A DNA stretch of 16,980 nucleotides, taken from NCBI GenBank assembly GCA_022701925.1, contig JAKONM010000260.1:1-16980 (forward strand), written 5' to 3'. The DNA is from Microbacteriaceae bacterium (GTDB lineage: Bacteria > Actinomycetota > Actinomycetes > Actinomycetales > Microbacteriaceae). The translations under genes and the position numbers were made by a program. How positions within the stretch are numbered: the stretch's first letter is position 1; each line of letters opens with the position of its first letter. Under the pieces are notes generated by a model. That model did not search any database and was not told the origin of the DNA. It saw nothing but the letters and a program-made list of their open reading frames with translations. Positions 1 through 6,128 of the stretch are shown piece by piece.

Positions 1-243
1 CGGCTCGGGAGCGACGCCCAGCGGAGCGAAGACGTCGAACAGGTCGGCCTGCGGTGCGGCGAGGGCGGCGCGGGCCTCCTGGCGGCCGAGCGACAGCACG
101 ATCACGAGGCCCAGGGCGAGGCCCAGCACCACCCCGACCGGCCAGAAGACGTACAGGGCGAGGGCGATGACGACGACGCCGACCGCCGAGACCAGCAGGG
201 CTCGACGCGGACCGACGGGCGGGGTGGTGGGCAGAGCAGGCAC
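1..243 (-). CDS. Small membrane protein, paralogue of the neighbouring FtsK-gamma-like protein (C-terminus outside window)
   Basis: The GTG start at 243 has GAGGT about 7 nt upstream. The 81 visible codons run off the left edge in frame. After a short Pro-rich N-terminus (PALPTTPPVGPRR) comes a hydrophobic stretch of about 37 residues with an FWPVGVVLGLALG core. It matches, almost residue for residue, the FWPAGVVLGLAAG core of the gene at 449-964, so the two are tandem paralogues in the same orientation. The hydrophobic stretch is either one long helix or a helical hairpin broken at Trp-Pro. The visible cytosolic part (RQEARAALAAPQADLFDVFAPLG) is too short to show whether a winged helix follows, as it does in the neighbour. 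A 205-bp G+C-rich gap separates the two genes. The function is unknown. That this is a gene is supported by the conserved core, not by any named family. Confidence 0.7.
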   Translation of the reverse strand, partial: MPALPTTPPVGPRRALLVSAVGVVVIALALYVFWPVGVVLGLALGLVIVLSLGRQEARAALAAPQADLFDVFAPLGVAPEP

Positions 244-420
244 GGACGGACCTCGTGGATCGGCGGGCGGGCCGCCGGGCGCCGCCGGACGGGGGCGGCG
301 TCGTCGGCGGGTGCCGCGGCGTCCTGCCACGGCGTCCCGACCATTCTCCAGATCCGGGTGCAGCGGCGCGAGCATCCTCAGCAGATCCTCCGGCTGCCCG
401 GCGCGTCGTCATCGAATCGT

Positions 421-442
421 TGTGCAGCGCCTGTGCAGCGCG
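421..442. repeat. Tandem 11-bp direct repeat (2 copies)
   Basis: TGTGCAGCGC occurs twice with an 11-bp period, just beyond the stop codon of the gene at 449-964, in the gap between the two membrane-protein genes (244-448). The rest of this gap is G+C-rich with no convincing open frame, RNA gene or intrinsic terminator. An AGAAT-like stretch on the minus strand near 349-355 could be a weak -10 for the gene at 1-243. The repeat may be chance in such biased sequence. Confidence 0.35.
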
Positions 443-448
443 CGTCGA

Positions 449-964
449 TCAGGCGTGCAGCAGCTCCTGCAGCAGCACCGCCTGCTCGCGGCCCACGCGC
501 ACGAGGCGGGGCTGCGCGCCGCGGGCGGGGCTGACGAAGCCCTCCCGCTCCAGCAGCTGCAGCAGGTGCTGGGCCTGCCCCGTGGAGGCGCCGAGGTCGG
601 AGCGCAGCACCGCGGTCGAGGCGGACTGCCGGCGGGTGACGACGATCGCCGCGCGGCTGAAGTCGGCGAAGTCGTCGCCCAGGCGCACGCGCAGGCGGCG
701 GAACTCCTGCCACAGCTCGTCGTCCTCGATCGTCAACCCGTCGGCCACCGGCACGTCCTGCGCGGCGGCGTGCATGTGCTGCCCGAAGCGCACCGTGACG
801 AGCACCCCGGCGGCGAGCCCCAGCACCACGCCCGCGGGCCAGAAGAACCAGAACGCCACGACCAGCGCGGCGAAGACGCCGACCGCCGTCCAGACGCTGC
901 GACGGAACGAGCCGTCCTGGTCGCCGTCCAGCGGGGACGCCGCCCGCTGCTCGATCGTGGTCAT
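449..964 (-). CDS. Membrane-anchored protein with FtsK-gamma-like winged helix
   Basis: This is a 171-aa protein with its ATG at 964, preceded by GGGGGGAA at a normal distance; longer in-frame starts lie upstream beyond a strong hairpin and are not used. Residues 23-59 are hydrophobic with a central FWP break, giving one long or two short membrane helices. Residues 80-97 are charged and probably helical. Residues 100-158 fit the pattern of the FtsK/SpoIIIE gamma domain: a helix with AAIVVTRRQ, then STAVLRSDLGASTGQAQHLL as helix-turn-helix, then LLEREGFVSPARG and a final strand RLVRV. In FtsK this winged helix reads KOPS DNA and activates XerD. There is no ATPase (Walker) part here, so any such role is inference. 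A DNA- or protein-binding membrane adaptor is the plainest reading. The upstream paralogue (1-243) shares the membrane core. Gene existence is secure; the gamma-domain assignment is from pattern only. Confidence 0.75.
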   Translation of the reverse strand: MTTIEQRAASPLDGDQDGSFRRSVWTAVGVFAALVVAFWFFWPAGVVLGLAAGVLVTVRFGQHMHAAAQDVPVADGLTIEDDELWQEFRRLRVRLGDDFADFSRAAIVVTRRQSASTAVLRSDLGASTGQAQHLLQLLEREGFVSPARGAQPRLVRVGREQAVLLQELLHA

Positions 965-1045
965 GCTGTTCCCCCCGGAAGGTGCCGAGGGGCCAGGATG
1001 CGGCTCGGACGGCGCCGCGCCCAGGAGGGACGTCGCCCCAGACCG

Positions 1046-1067
1046 GGCGCCCCGCGAACGGGGCGCC
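1046..1067 (-). terminator. Hairpin terminator after the reductase/DUF3253 operon
   Basis: A perfect 9-bp stem, GGCGCCCCG/CGGGGCGCC, has a 4-nt loop that reads TTCG on the minus strand. It begins 26 nt past the stop codon at 1093 and upstream of the start at 964. No T-tract follows, as is common in high-G+C actinobacteria. It separates the reductase/DUF3253 pair from the membrane-protein gene. Confidence 0.6.
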
Positions 1068-1092
1068 GCCGGGGACGCTGCGGATCCGCTGA

Positions 1093-1482
1093 TCAGCCGG
1101 TGCGGCGGATGCGGATCGGGCCCTTCGCGGTCGAGGGGTCGACCACGCGGCCGCCCTGCAGGATCTCGACGTCGCCGGCCGCGACCAGCCGCCGGGCGGC
1201 GCGGCGGATCGGCTCCATCAAGGGCTGCCACTCCTCCGCCTGGGCGCGGGCCACCTCCGAGGGGCAGATCGTGGCGCCGCGCGCCCGGTGCTGCAGCGCG
1301 TCGAGGATGCCGTGCTCCAGCGCCCGGTCCTGCTCGGTGACCCCGTGCCGGCGGCAGGCGTCGCTGCAGTACTTCACCCGGTCCCAGTCGCGCGCCCACT
1401 TGGCGCGCCACTCGATGCGCCGCCCGCAGGAGGCGCAGGTCTTCTCCTCCGGCTCCGCGGCCGGGGTGCGGTCCCGTCCCAC
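1093..1482 (-). CDS. DUF2256-DUF3253 fusion protein
   Basis: This is a 129-aa protein. The GTG start at 1482 lies one base beyond the TGA of the aldo/keto reductase (1484-1486), so translation is probably coupled. Residues 14-45 are a DUF2256 zinc ribbon: CASC (Cys16, Cys19), then WRAKWARDWDRVKYCSDAC with Cys39 and Cys43 as the second ligand pair. Residues 50-127 match DUF3253: an N-terminal helix (EHGILDALQHRARGATICPSEVAR), then EEWQPLMEPIRRAARRLVAAG, then VVDPSTAKGPIRIRR. The two families are known but have no assigned biochemical function. The CPSEVAR and GPIR(I/L)R signatures make the family call firm. The second half resembles a small winged helix, so nucleic-acid binding is possible but unproven. 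Being in an operon with an oxidoreductase does not by itself suggest a pathway. Confidence 0.88.
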   Translation of the reverse strand: MGRDRTPAAEPEEKTCASCGRRIEWRAKWARDWDRVKYCSDACRRHGVTEQDRALEHGILDALQHRARGATICPSEVARAQAEEWQPLMEPIRRAARRLVAAGDVEILQGGRVVDPSTAKGPIRIRRTG

Positions 1483-1483
1483 G

Positions 1484-2413
1484 TCAGCCGCCGACCGGCT
1501 CCGTCGCCGCGGACAGCAGCTCGAGCTGCTGCGGCGTGAAGCGCACGCGGGCCGCCGCGAGCAGGCCGGGCACCTGCTCGACGGTGCGCGCGCTGGCGAT
1601 CGGCGCGGCGACCGTGCGCTGCGCGCGCAGCCAGGCCAGGGCGACCGCGGAGACCGGCACGTCCTGGTCGGCGGCGACGTCGCGGGCGGCATCGAGCGCC
1701 GCGACCGCGCGCGGGTCCTCCAGGTACGCGCCCGCGCTGCCGGCGCGGGCCGAGTCGACGTGCTGGCCGGGGGCGTACTTGCCGCTCAGGAAGCCGCTCG
1801 CGAGCGAGGAGTAGGGGGTCTGGGCGATGCCCAGCTCCTCGAGCGCCGGCACCAGGTCCTGCTCGATCCCCCGCTCCACCAGGCTCCACTTGTCCTGCGC
1901 GACGGTGACGGGCGTCAGCCCCTCCCGCTGCGCGACCGCGGCGGCCGACCGCAGCCGGGCCGCGGAGAAGTTGGAGGCGCCGACCTCCCGCACCTTGCCG
2001 GCCTTCACCAGCTCGTCGAAGGCGCCCAGGGACTCCTCCTGGGGCACGTCCTGGTCGTCGGTGTGCGCGAAGTAGACGTCGACGGAGTCGGTGCCGAGGC
2101 GCCGCAGCGAGTCGTCGACCGCGGCCCGCACGTTGGCGGCGGCGAGCCCCGGCCGGTCGCGGGCGAAGCCCACCTTCGTCATCAGCACCACGTCGTCGCG
2201 GCGTCCGCGGGAGGCCAGCCACTCCCCCACGATCGTCTCGGACTCGCCGCCGGAGTTGCCCGGGATCCACGCGGAGTAGACGTCCGCCGTGTCGACGGCC
2301 CGGCCGCCGCCGTCGACGAAGGCGTCGAGCACGGCGAACGACGCGTCGCGGTCCGCCGTCCAGCCGAACACGTTGCCGCCCAGCACCACGGGGCCGAAGT
2401 CGAGTGCGCTCAT
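1484..2413 (-). CDS. Aldo/keto reductase family oxidoreductase
   Basis: This is a 309-aa (beta/alpha)8-barrel NAD(P)H-dependent oxidoreductase. The ATG at 2413 has GGAGG 7 nt upstream. The full catalytic tetrad is visible: Asp41 and Tyr46 in VDTADVY, Lys80 in LMTKVG, and His117 in YFAHTDD. Family signatures continue with GKVREVGASNFS after the barrel middle, and a cofactor-phosphate region near the C-terminus, VAAPIASARTVEQV. Length and motifs fit the large bacterial branch with DSVDVYFAHTDD-type sequences (aryl-alcohol dehydrogenase-like AKRs). The natural substrate cannot be read from sequence. The enzyme is cytosolic, with no signal peptide. A TAGCGT -10 candidate lies at 2444-2449 on this strand. 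The downstream DUF2256-DUF3253 gene is coupled to its stop codon. Confidence 0.93.
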   Translation of the reverse strand: MSALDFGPVVLGGNVFGWTADRDASFAVLDAFVDGGGRAVDTADVYSAWIPGNSGGESETIVGEWLASRGRRDDVVLMTKVGFARDRPGLAAANVRAAVDDSLRRLGTDSVDVYFAHTDDQDVPQEESLGAFDELVKAGKVREVGASNFSAARLRSAAAVAQREGLTPVTVAQDKWSLVERGIEQDLVPALEELGIAQTPYSSLASGFLSGKYAPGQHVDSARAGSAGAYLEDPRAVAALDAARDVAADQDVPVSAVALAWLRAQRTVAAPIASARTVEQVPGLLAAARVRFTPQQLELLSAATEPVGG

Positions 2414-2443
2414 GCGAGTCCTCCAGAGGTCGATCGGGCGCGG

Positions 2444-2449
2444 ACGCTA
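2444..2449 (-). promoter_or_regulatory. -10 candidate for the aldo/keto reductase operon
   Basis: On the minus strand this reads TAGCGT (TANNNT). It lies about 30 nt ahead of the ATG at 2413, leaving a short leader that contains the GGAGG site. No good -35 is visible. The same 113-bp divergent gap (2414-2526) also holds a 12-bp palindrome, TCCTG-CT-CAGGA, at 2469-2480. Confidence 0.35.
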
Positions 2450-2526
2450 CGCCGGCCTCCCGAGCGCGTCCTGCTCAGGACCTGAACCGGGCGGAGCCCC
2501 AGGACCTTCCCGGAACACTGGTCGGG

Positions 2527-4008
2527 GTGAGCGTCTCGACGTCGACCGAGGTGGAGCTGAAGTACGCGGTGCGGGACGGCGTCGCCATGCCGGACCTGGC
2601 GGTCGCGCCGGGGATCGCGTCGGCCGAGGCCCAGCCGGATGCGCACCTGGAGGCGGTGTACGTGGACACCGCCGACCGCGCCCTGCTGGCCGCCCGCATC
2701 GCGGTGCGCCGTCGCACGGGCGGGCACGACGCGGGCTGGCACGTCAAGCTCGCCGCGGAGGCCGGCCGCATCGAGCTGCACGCGCCCGTCGACGTGCACG
2801 ATCCGGACCGCCTGCCGGACGCCTTCGAGCGCCTGCTGCGCAGCCGCGTGCGCGGGCGTGCGCTGCAGCCGATCGCCCGCATCGTCACCGAGCGCCGCGG
2901 CGTGCTGGTGACGACCGACGACGGCGGGCGCGTGGAGGTCGTCGACGACGCGGTGCACGCGGTCGACGTGGACGCGGACCGGGAGCGCACGTGGCGGGAG
3001 TGGGAGGCGGAGCGCGTGGGCGACGCCGCCCGCGACGACGCCGCGCTGGCCCGGGTGGACGCGCTGCTGCTGGCGGCCGGGGCGACCCGCTCGGCGAGCC
3101 CGGCGAAGCTGGCGCAGGCGCTGGGCGGCGGCTGGACGGCATCCCCCCGGCCCCGCCGCGCGGGCGGGCATCTGGCCGCGATGGTCGCGCCGCTGGCGGA
3201 GGAGCTGCACCGCCGCCTGCTGGGGCTGCTGGTGCACGGGGACCCGGACGGCTCCGCCGTGCACGGCCTGCGCAGGACGATCCGGCGGCTGCGCTCCCTG
3301 CTCTCCCTGCGCCCGGTGGCGGGCCCGCGCGGCGACGACCTGCGCGAGCGGCTCGGCGCGCTGGCGACGGCGCTCGGCGAGGCCCGCGACCCGCTGGTGG
3401 CCGCCGACGCCGCCGAGGCGCTGCTGCGCCGGGTGTCGGACGACCTGCCCGGGCTGACCGACGTGCGCGCCGAGCTGATCGACGGGCCGCGCGGGCGAGT
3501 GGAGGCGCTGACGGCGAGCGCGGTCGAGGCGATGCTGGCCCCCGAGGCGCTGGAGGCCTACGCCCTGCTCGACCGGTTCGTCGCGGAGGGGCCCGACGGT
3601 CCGCGCGCGGGTGAGCCGAAGCGCCTGCTGGAGGCGCTGGCGGAGCAGGAGGTCCGCCGCGCGCGGCGGAAGGCGCGGAAGGCCGACGACCACGACCTCG
3701 AGGCCCTGCACGACGTGCGCAAGGCGGCGAAGCGCGCGCGCATGGTGGTGGAGGAGCTGTCGTCGGCGGGTCTGCTGCGCCGCGAGGGCCTGCTGCGCAC
3801 GGCCCGGCGGGCGAACGGGGTGCAGGAGGCGCTGGGCGCGCACCGCGACCTGGCGCTGCTGCTGGCCCGGCTGCCCGAGGCGTCCCGGCGGATCTCGGAG
3901 CGGGGCGGCAACGCCTACGCGCTCGGCCGGCTGTCCGCCCGGGGCGACCGGCGACTGGGCGGGCTGCTCGCCGTGGCGCGGCGCAGCCTTCGCCGCCTCC
4001 GCGGCTGA
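2527..4008 (+). CDS. CYTH and CHAD domain-containing protein
   Basis: This is a 493-aa cytosolic protein read from the GTG at 2527. A later start at Met21 would remove the CYTH signature, and the open frame further upstream lacks conserved sequence. The CYTH domain (about 1-200) opens with the ExExK metal/triphosphate motif (Glu8, Glu10, Lys12 in EVELKY) and shows alternating charged strands typical of the triphosphate tunnel fold. The CHAD domain (about 220-490) has the two expected histidine-centred helical repeats: His246 in VHGLRRTIRRLRSLL and His395 in LHDVRKAAKRARMVVEEL. CYTH members hydrolyse triphosphate compounds, and CHAD is known to bind polyphosphate. A role in inorganic polyphosphate binding or hydrolysis is therefore likely but not shown. 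The upstream sequence AACACT at 2514-2519 could serve as a -10 for a leaderless message. Confidence 0.9.
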   Translation: MSVSTSTEVELKYAVRDGVAMPDLAVAPGIASAEAQPDAHLEAVYVDTADRALLAARIAVRRRTGGHDAGWHVKLAAEAGRIELHAPVDVHDPDRLPDAFERLLRSRVRGRALQPIARIVTERRGVLVTTDDGGRVEVVDDAVHAVDVDADRERTWREWEAERVGDAARDDAALARVDALLLAAGATRSASPAKLAQALGGGWTASPRPRRAGGHLAAMVAPLAEELHRRLLGLLVHGDPDGSAVHGLRRTIRRLRSLLSLRPVAGPRGDDLRERLGALATALGEARDPLVAADAAEALLRRVSDDLPGLTDVRAELIDGPRGRVEALTASAVEAMLAPEALEAYALLDRFVAEGPDGPRAGEPKRLLEALAEQEVRRARRKARKADDHDLEALHDVRKAAKRARMVVEELSSAGLLRREGLLRTARRANGVQEALGAHRDLALLLARLPEASRRISERGGNAYALGRLSARGDRRLGGLLAVARRSLRRLRG

Positions 4009-4071
4009 GCGGCGCGGCCGCAGGCCCGCGGAGCCGGCGCAGGACCGGTGGCGACCAGCGCTGCGTCCCGA

Positions 4072-5472
4072 TCAGTCCTCCGCGGCCTGCCCGACGCGGC
4101 CGCGGATGCCGACGAACGCCGCCGCCGCGCCGATCACCAGCAGCACCGCCGTGACGACCGCCGAGCGCACGAAGCCGCCCGTGGTCACCGCGCCGCCCAG
4201 GATCCAGCCCGCGCAGGCGACCGTCAGCAGCCCGGCGACGCGGGACACGGCGTTGTTCACGGCCGAGCCGATGCCGCTCGACTCCGGCGGCACCGCACCC
4301 AGCACCGCGGCCGTCAGCGGCGCGACGGTGATCGACAGGCCGAGCCCGGTCAGCACGATGGCGGGCACGATCAGCCACAGGGCCGTCGCGGGGTCGCGCA
4401 CGAGCGAGTTGAGCAGCGCGCCCGCCGCTGCGATCAGCGGACCCGCCGTCATGAACCGCCGGGCGCCGAAGCGGCCGGCGAGCGCGCCGAAGCGCCCGGA
4501 CAGCAGCACCATCAGCACGGTCGCGGGCAGGCTGATCAGTGCGGCGAGCGACGCGGACAGGCGCAGCACCTGCTGCAGGTAGAGCGCGGGCACCAGCGAC
4601 GCGAGGCCCAGCGCGCCGTAGACGAAGAACGTGGAGAGGTTGCCCCAGGCGAAGTTCCGGGCGGCGAACAGCCGCGGGGGCACCAGCGGCGCGGCGGTGC
4701 GGGCGTTCTGCAGCAGGAAGCCCGCCAGCAGGGCCAGGCCGGCGATCAGCAGCGGCAGGGCCACGACCGGCGGCAGCACCGCGTCGGCGCCCGCCCCCAG
4801 CTCGATCAGCCCGACGGTCAGTCCGCCGAGCCCCAGTGCGGCGAGCACCGCGGCGACCACGTCGATGCGCTGGCGGTGCTCCGGCAGGGTCCCGTCGCCG
4901 ATGCGGCCGAGCAGCAGCATCGCCGCGGCCGCGGGCAGCAGGCCGATCACGAAGACGCTGCGCCACCCCAGCCCGTCCACCAGCAGCCCGCCCGCGATCG
5001 GGCCGAAGAGCGCGGAGACGCTGGTCCAGCCGGTCCAGGTGCCGATCGCCTTCGCCTGCGCCCGCCCCTCGAACACCGCGATGATCAGGGAGAGCGACCC
5101 CGGCACCAGGAACGCGCCCGCGACGCCCTGCAGCACCCGGGCGCCCACCAGGAACCCGGCGGTGGGCGCCAGCGCGCAGAGCAGGCTGGTCGCGACGAAC
5201 GCGACGAGGGCGATCCGCAGCACGCGCAGGCGGCCGACGGCGTCGGACACGGCGCCCGCCAGCAGGATGAAGGCGGACAGCGTCAGCAGGTAGCCGTCGA
5301 CCACCCACTGCTGCGTCGCGACCCCGCCGCCCAGCTCGCGGTCGATCGCGGGCAGCGCGATGTTGGTGATGGAGGCGTCGAGGAACGAGACGAAGGAGGC
5401 GAGCACCGCCGCGGCCAGCAGCCGGCGCTGCAGCGCGGCGTCGGGACGGACGTCGATGCCGGGAGCGCTCAC
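4072..5472 (-). CDS. MFS transporter, DHA2 (14-helix drug:H+ antiporter) type
   Basis: This is a 466-aa inner-membrane exporter from the GTG at 5472, just before SAPGIDVRPD. The open frame extends further upstream but only as Pro/Arg-rich sequence opposite the divergent gene. Seen motifs: FLDASITNIALPAI in helix 1 (residues 30-43; DHA families have LDxTIVNVALP), WVVDGYLLTLSA (56-67), motif A GAVSDAVGRLRV (73-84), and motif B ARVLQGVAGAFLVPGSLSL (111-129). The C-terminal half carries PPESSGIGSAVNNAVSRVAG, typical of EmrB/QacA-like proteins. Substrate is unknown; export of toxic organic compounds driven by protons is the family role. Position -12 to -7 from the start codon reads GATACT, so the message is probably leaderless. 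It is divergent from the membrane-protein gene at 5514 and convergent with the CYTH-CHAD gene. No clear terminator is seen in the 63-bp convergent gap. Confidence 0.9.
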   Translation of the reverse strand: MSAPGIDVRPDAALQRRLLAAAVLASFVSFLDASITNIALPAIDRELGGGVATQQWVVDGYLLTLSAFILLAGAVSDAVGRLRVLRIALVAFVATSLLCALAPTAGFLVGARVLQGVAGAFLVPGSLSLIIAVFEGRAQAKAIGTWTGWTSVSALFGPIAGGLLVDGLGWRSVFVIGLLPAAAAMLLLGRIGDGTLPEHRQRIDVVAAVLAALGLGGLTVGLIELGAGADAVLPPVVALPLLIAGLALLAGFLLQNARTAAPLVPPRLFAARNFAWGNLSTFFVYGALGLASLVPALYLQQVLRLSASLAALISLPATVLMVLLSGRFGALAGRFGARRFMTAGPLIAAAGALLNSLVRDPATALWLIVPAIVLTGLGLSITVAPLTAAVLGAVPPESSGIGSAVNNAVSRVAGLLTVACAGWILGGAVTTGGFVRSAVVTAVLLVIGAAAAFVGIRGRVGQAAED

Positions 5473-5478
5473 CGGGCC

Positions 5479-5484
5479 AGTATC
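5479..5484 (-). promoter_or_regulatory. -10 element of the leaderless MFS gene
   Basis: GATACT on the minus strand lies exactly at -12 to -7 relative to the GTG at 5472, so transcription would begin at or beside the start codon. No Shine-Dalgarno sequence is present. The same hexamer at the same spacing occurs before the gene at 16449. Its -35 region would overlap the divergent -10 at 5501-5506. Confidence 0.6.
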
Positions 5485-5500
5485 CGCCGCGGCCGCTCGG

Positions 5501-5506
5501 TACCCT
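5501..5506 (+). promoter_or_regulatory. -10 element of the leaderless membrane-protein gene
   Basis: TACCCT lies at -13 to -8 relative to the GTG at 5514, with no Shine-Dalgarno sequence between. The same hexamer precedes the gene at 10174 at almost the same distance. Its -35 region would overlap the minus-strand -10 at 5479-5484. Confidence 0.6.
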
Positions 5507-5513
5507 CGCCCCC

Positions 5514-6098
5514 GTGCGCGCCGCCCGCCCCCTCGCCCTCGCCCTGCCGCCCGCGGCGCTGGCGGTGCTCGGCCTCCTCCACCCGGTGCAGGCGGCGGAG
5601 GACCCGGTGCGCTGGACCGCCGTGCACGTGGCGGGGCTGGTGCTCTTCCCGCTGCTGGGCCTGGGGCCGTGGCTGACCGCGCGCGGCCGCGGTCGCGGGG
5701 TCGCGCTGGCGGCGGGCCTGCTCGCATACGCCTACGCGGCCGGCTACACGGCGCTCGACGTGATCGCGGGCATCGTCAACGGGGTGCTGCTGCAGCGCGG
5801 CACCGCCGCCGGATCCGTGCTGTACCCGCTGGCGAACGCGTTCGGCATCCCCGCTGCGGCGGCGCTGCTGGCCGCCTCCGCCGTGGCCCTGGTGGCGGCC
5901 CGCGACCTGCCGCGCCGCCTGCTGGTGCCCGGGGGCGCGCTGGTGCTGATCGGCGGCACCTCGTTCCTGACCAGCCACATCATGGGCGTGCGCGGCGTGG
6001 CGACGATGGCGGTGCTCGCCGTCGGGTGGGCCCTGATCGGGGTGGCCGAGCAGCGCCGCGACGGCGCGGCCGCAGCCGTACACTTGCCCGCCGCCTGA
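5514..6098 (+). CDS. Six-helix integral membrane protein of unknown function
   Basis: This is a 194-aa protein from the GTG at 5514 (MRAARPLALAL...). About six hydrophobic helices are visible: residues near 6-24, 38-56, 63-85, 103-128, 133-155 and 160-180. Short polar links carry a HPVQAAEDPVRWTAVHVAG segment whose two histidines flank the first loop. The loop segment GYTALDVIAGIVNGVLLQRGTAAG is less hydrophobic and may be extracytoplasmic. I do not recognise a named family. The start is fixed by a TACCCT -10 at 5501-5506, giving a leaderless message. Thirty bases separate it from the downstream APC permease in the same direction, so the two are probably co-transcribed. A partnership with that transporter is possible but only inferred. 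Confidence 0.8.
   Translation: MRAARPLALALPPAALAVLGLLHPVQAAEDPVRWTAVHVAGLVLFPLLGLGPWLTARGRGRGVALAAGLLAYAYAAGYTALDVIAGIVNGVLLQRGTAAGSVLYPLANAFGIPAAAALLAASAVALVAARDLPRRLLVPGGALVLIGGTSFLTSHIMGVRGVATMAVLAVGWALIGVAEQRRDGAAAAVHLPAA
6079..6084 (+). promoter_or_regulatory. Possible internal -10 for the APC permease gene
   Basis: TACACT lies inside the last codons of the upstream gene, about 45 nt before the ATG at 6129. It matches the TANNNT pattern of other promoters in this window, but no clear -35 is present. It could give the permease a separate transcript. Confidence 0.25.
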
Positions 6099-6128
6099 CC
6101 GCGTGCGCCCTCGAGCTCGGAGAACGGG

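Noticed and set aside
449..1411. A longer start for the FtsK-gamma-like gene upstream of 964
   Set aside because: The extension passes through a strong hairpin and the DUF3253 gene in another frame, while the ATG at 964 has a good ribosome site.
2469..2480. TCCTG-CT-CAGGA palindrome as an operator
   Set aside because: It is short, with 5-bp arms, and no cognate regulator is nearby, so chance is likely in this base composition.
167..2485. A plus-strand open frame of over 2.3 kb
   Set aside because: It lies opposite the membrane, DUF3253 and reductase genes, which carry clear family motifs. Its translation is Arg/Gly/Pro-rich with no motif. Long antisense frames are common in such G+C-rich DNA.
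4009..4071. A terminator in the gap between the CYTH-CHAD and MFS genes
   Set aside because: Only 4-bp stems such as CCGC/GCGG are visible, too weak to call.
2885..5308. A minus-strand open frame of 807 codons
   Set aside because: It overlaps the MFS gene in another frame and the CYTH-CHAD gene antisense. Composition is Ala/Arg/Pro/Gly-rich with no recognisable domain.
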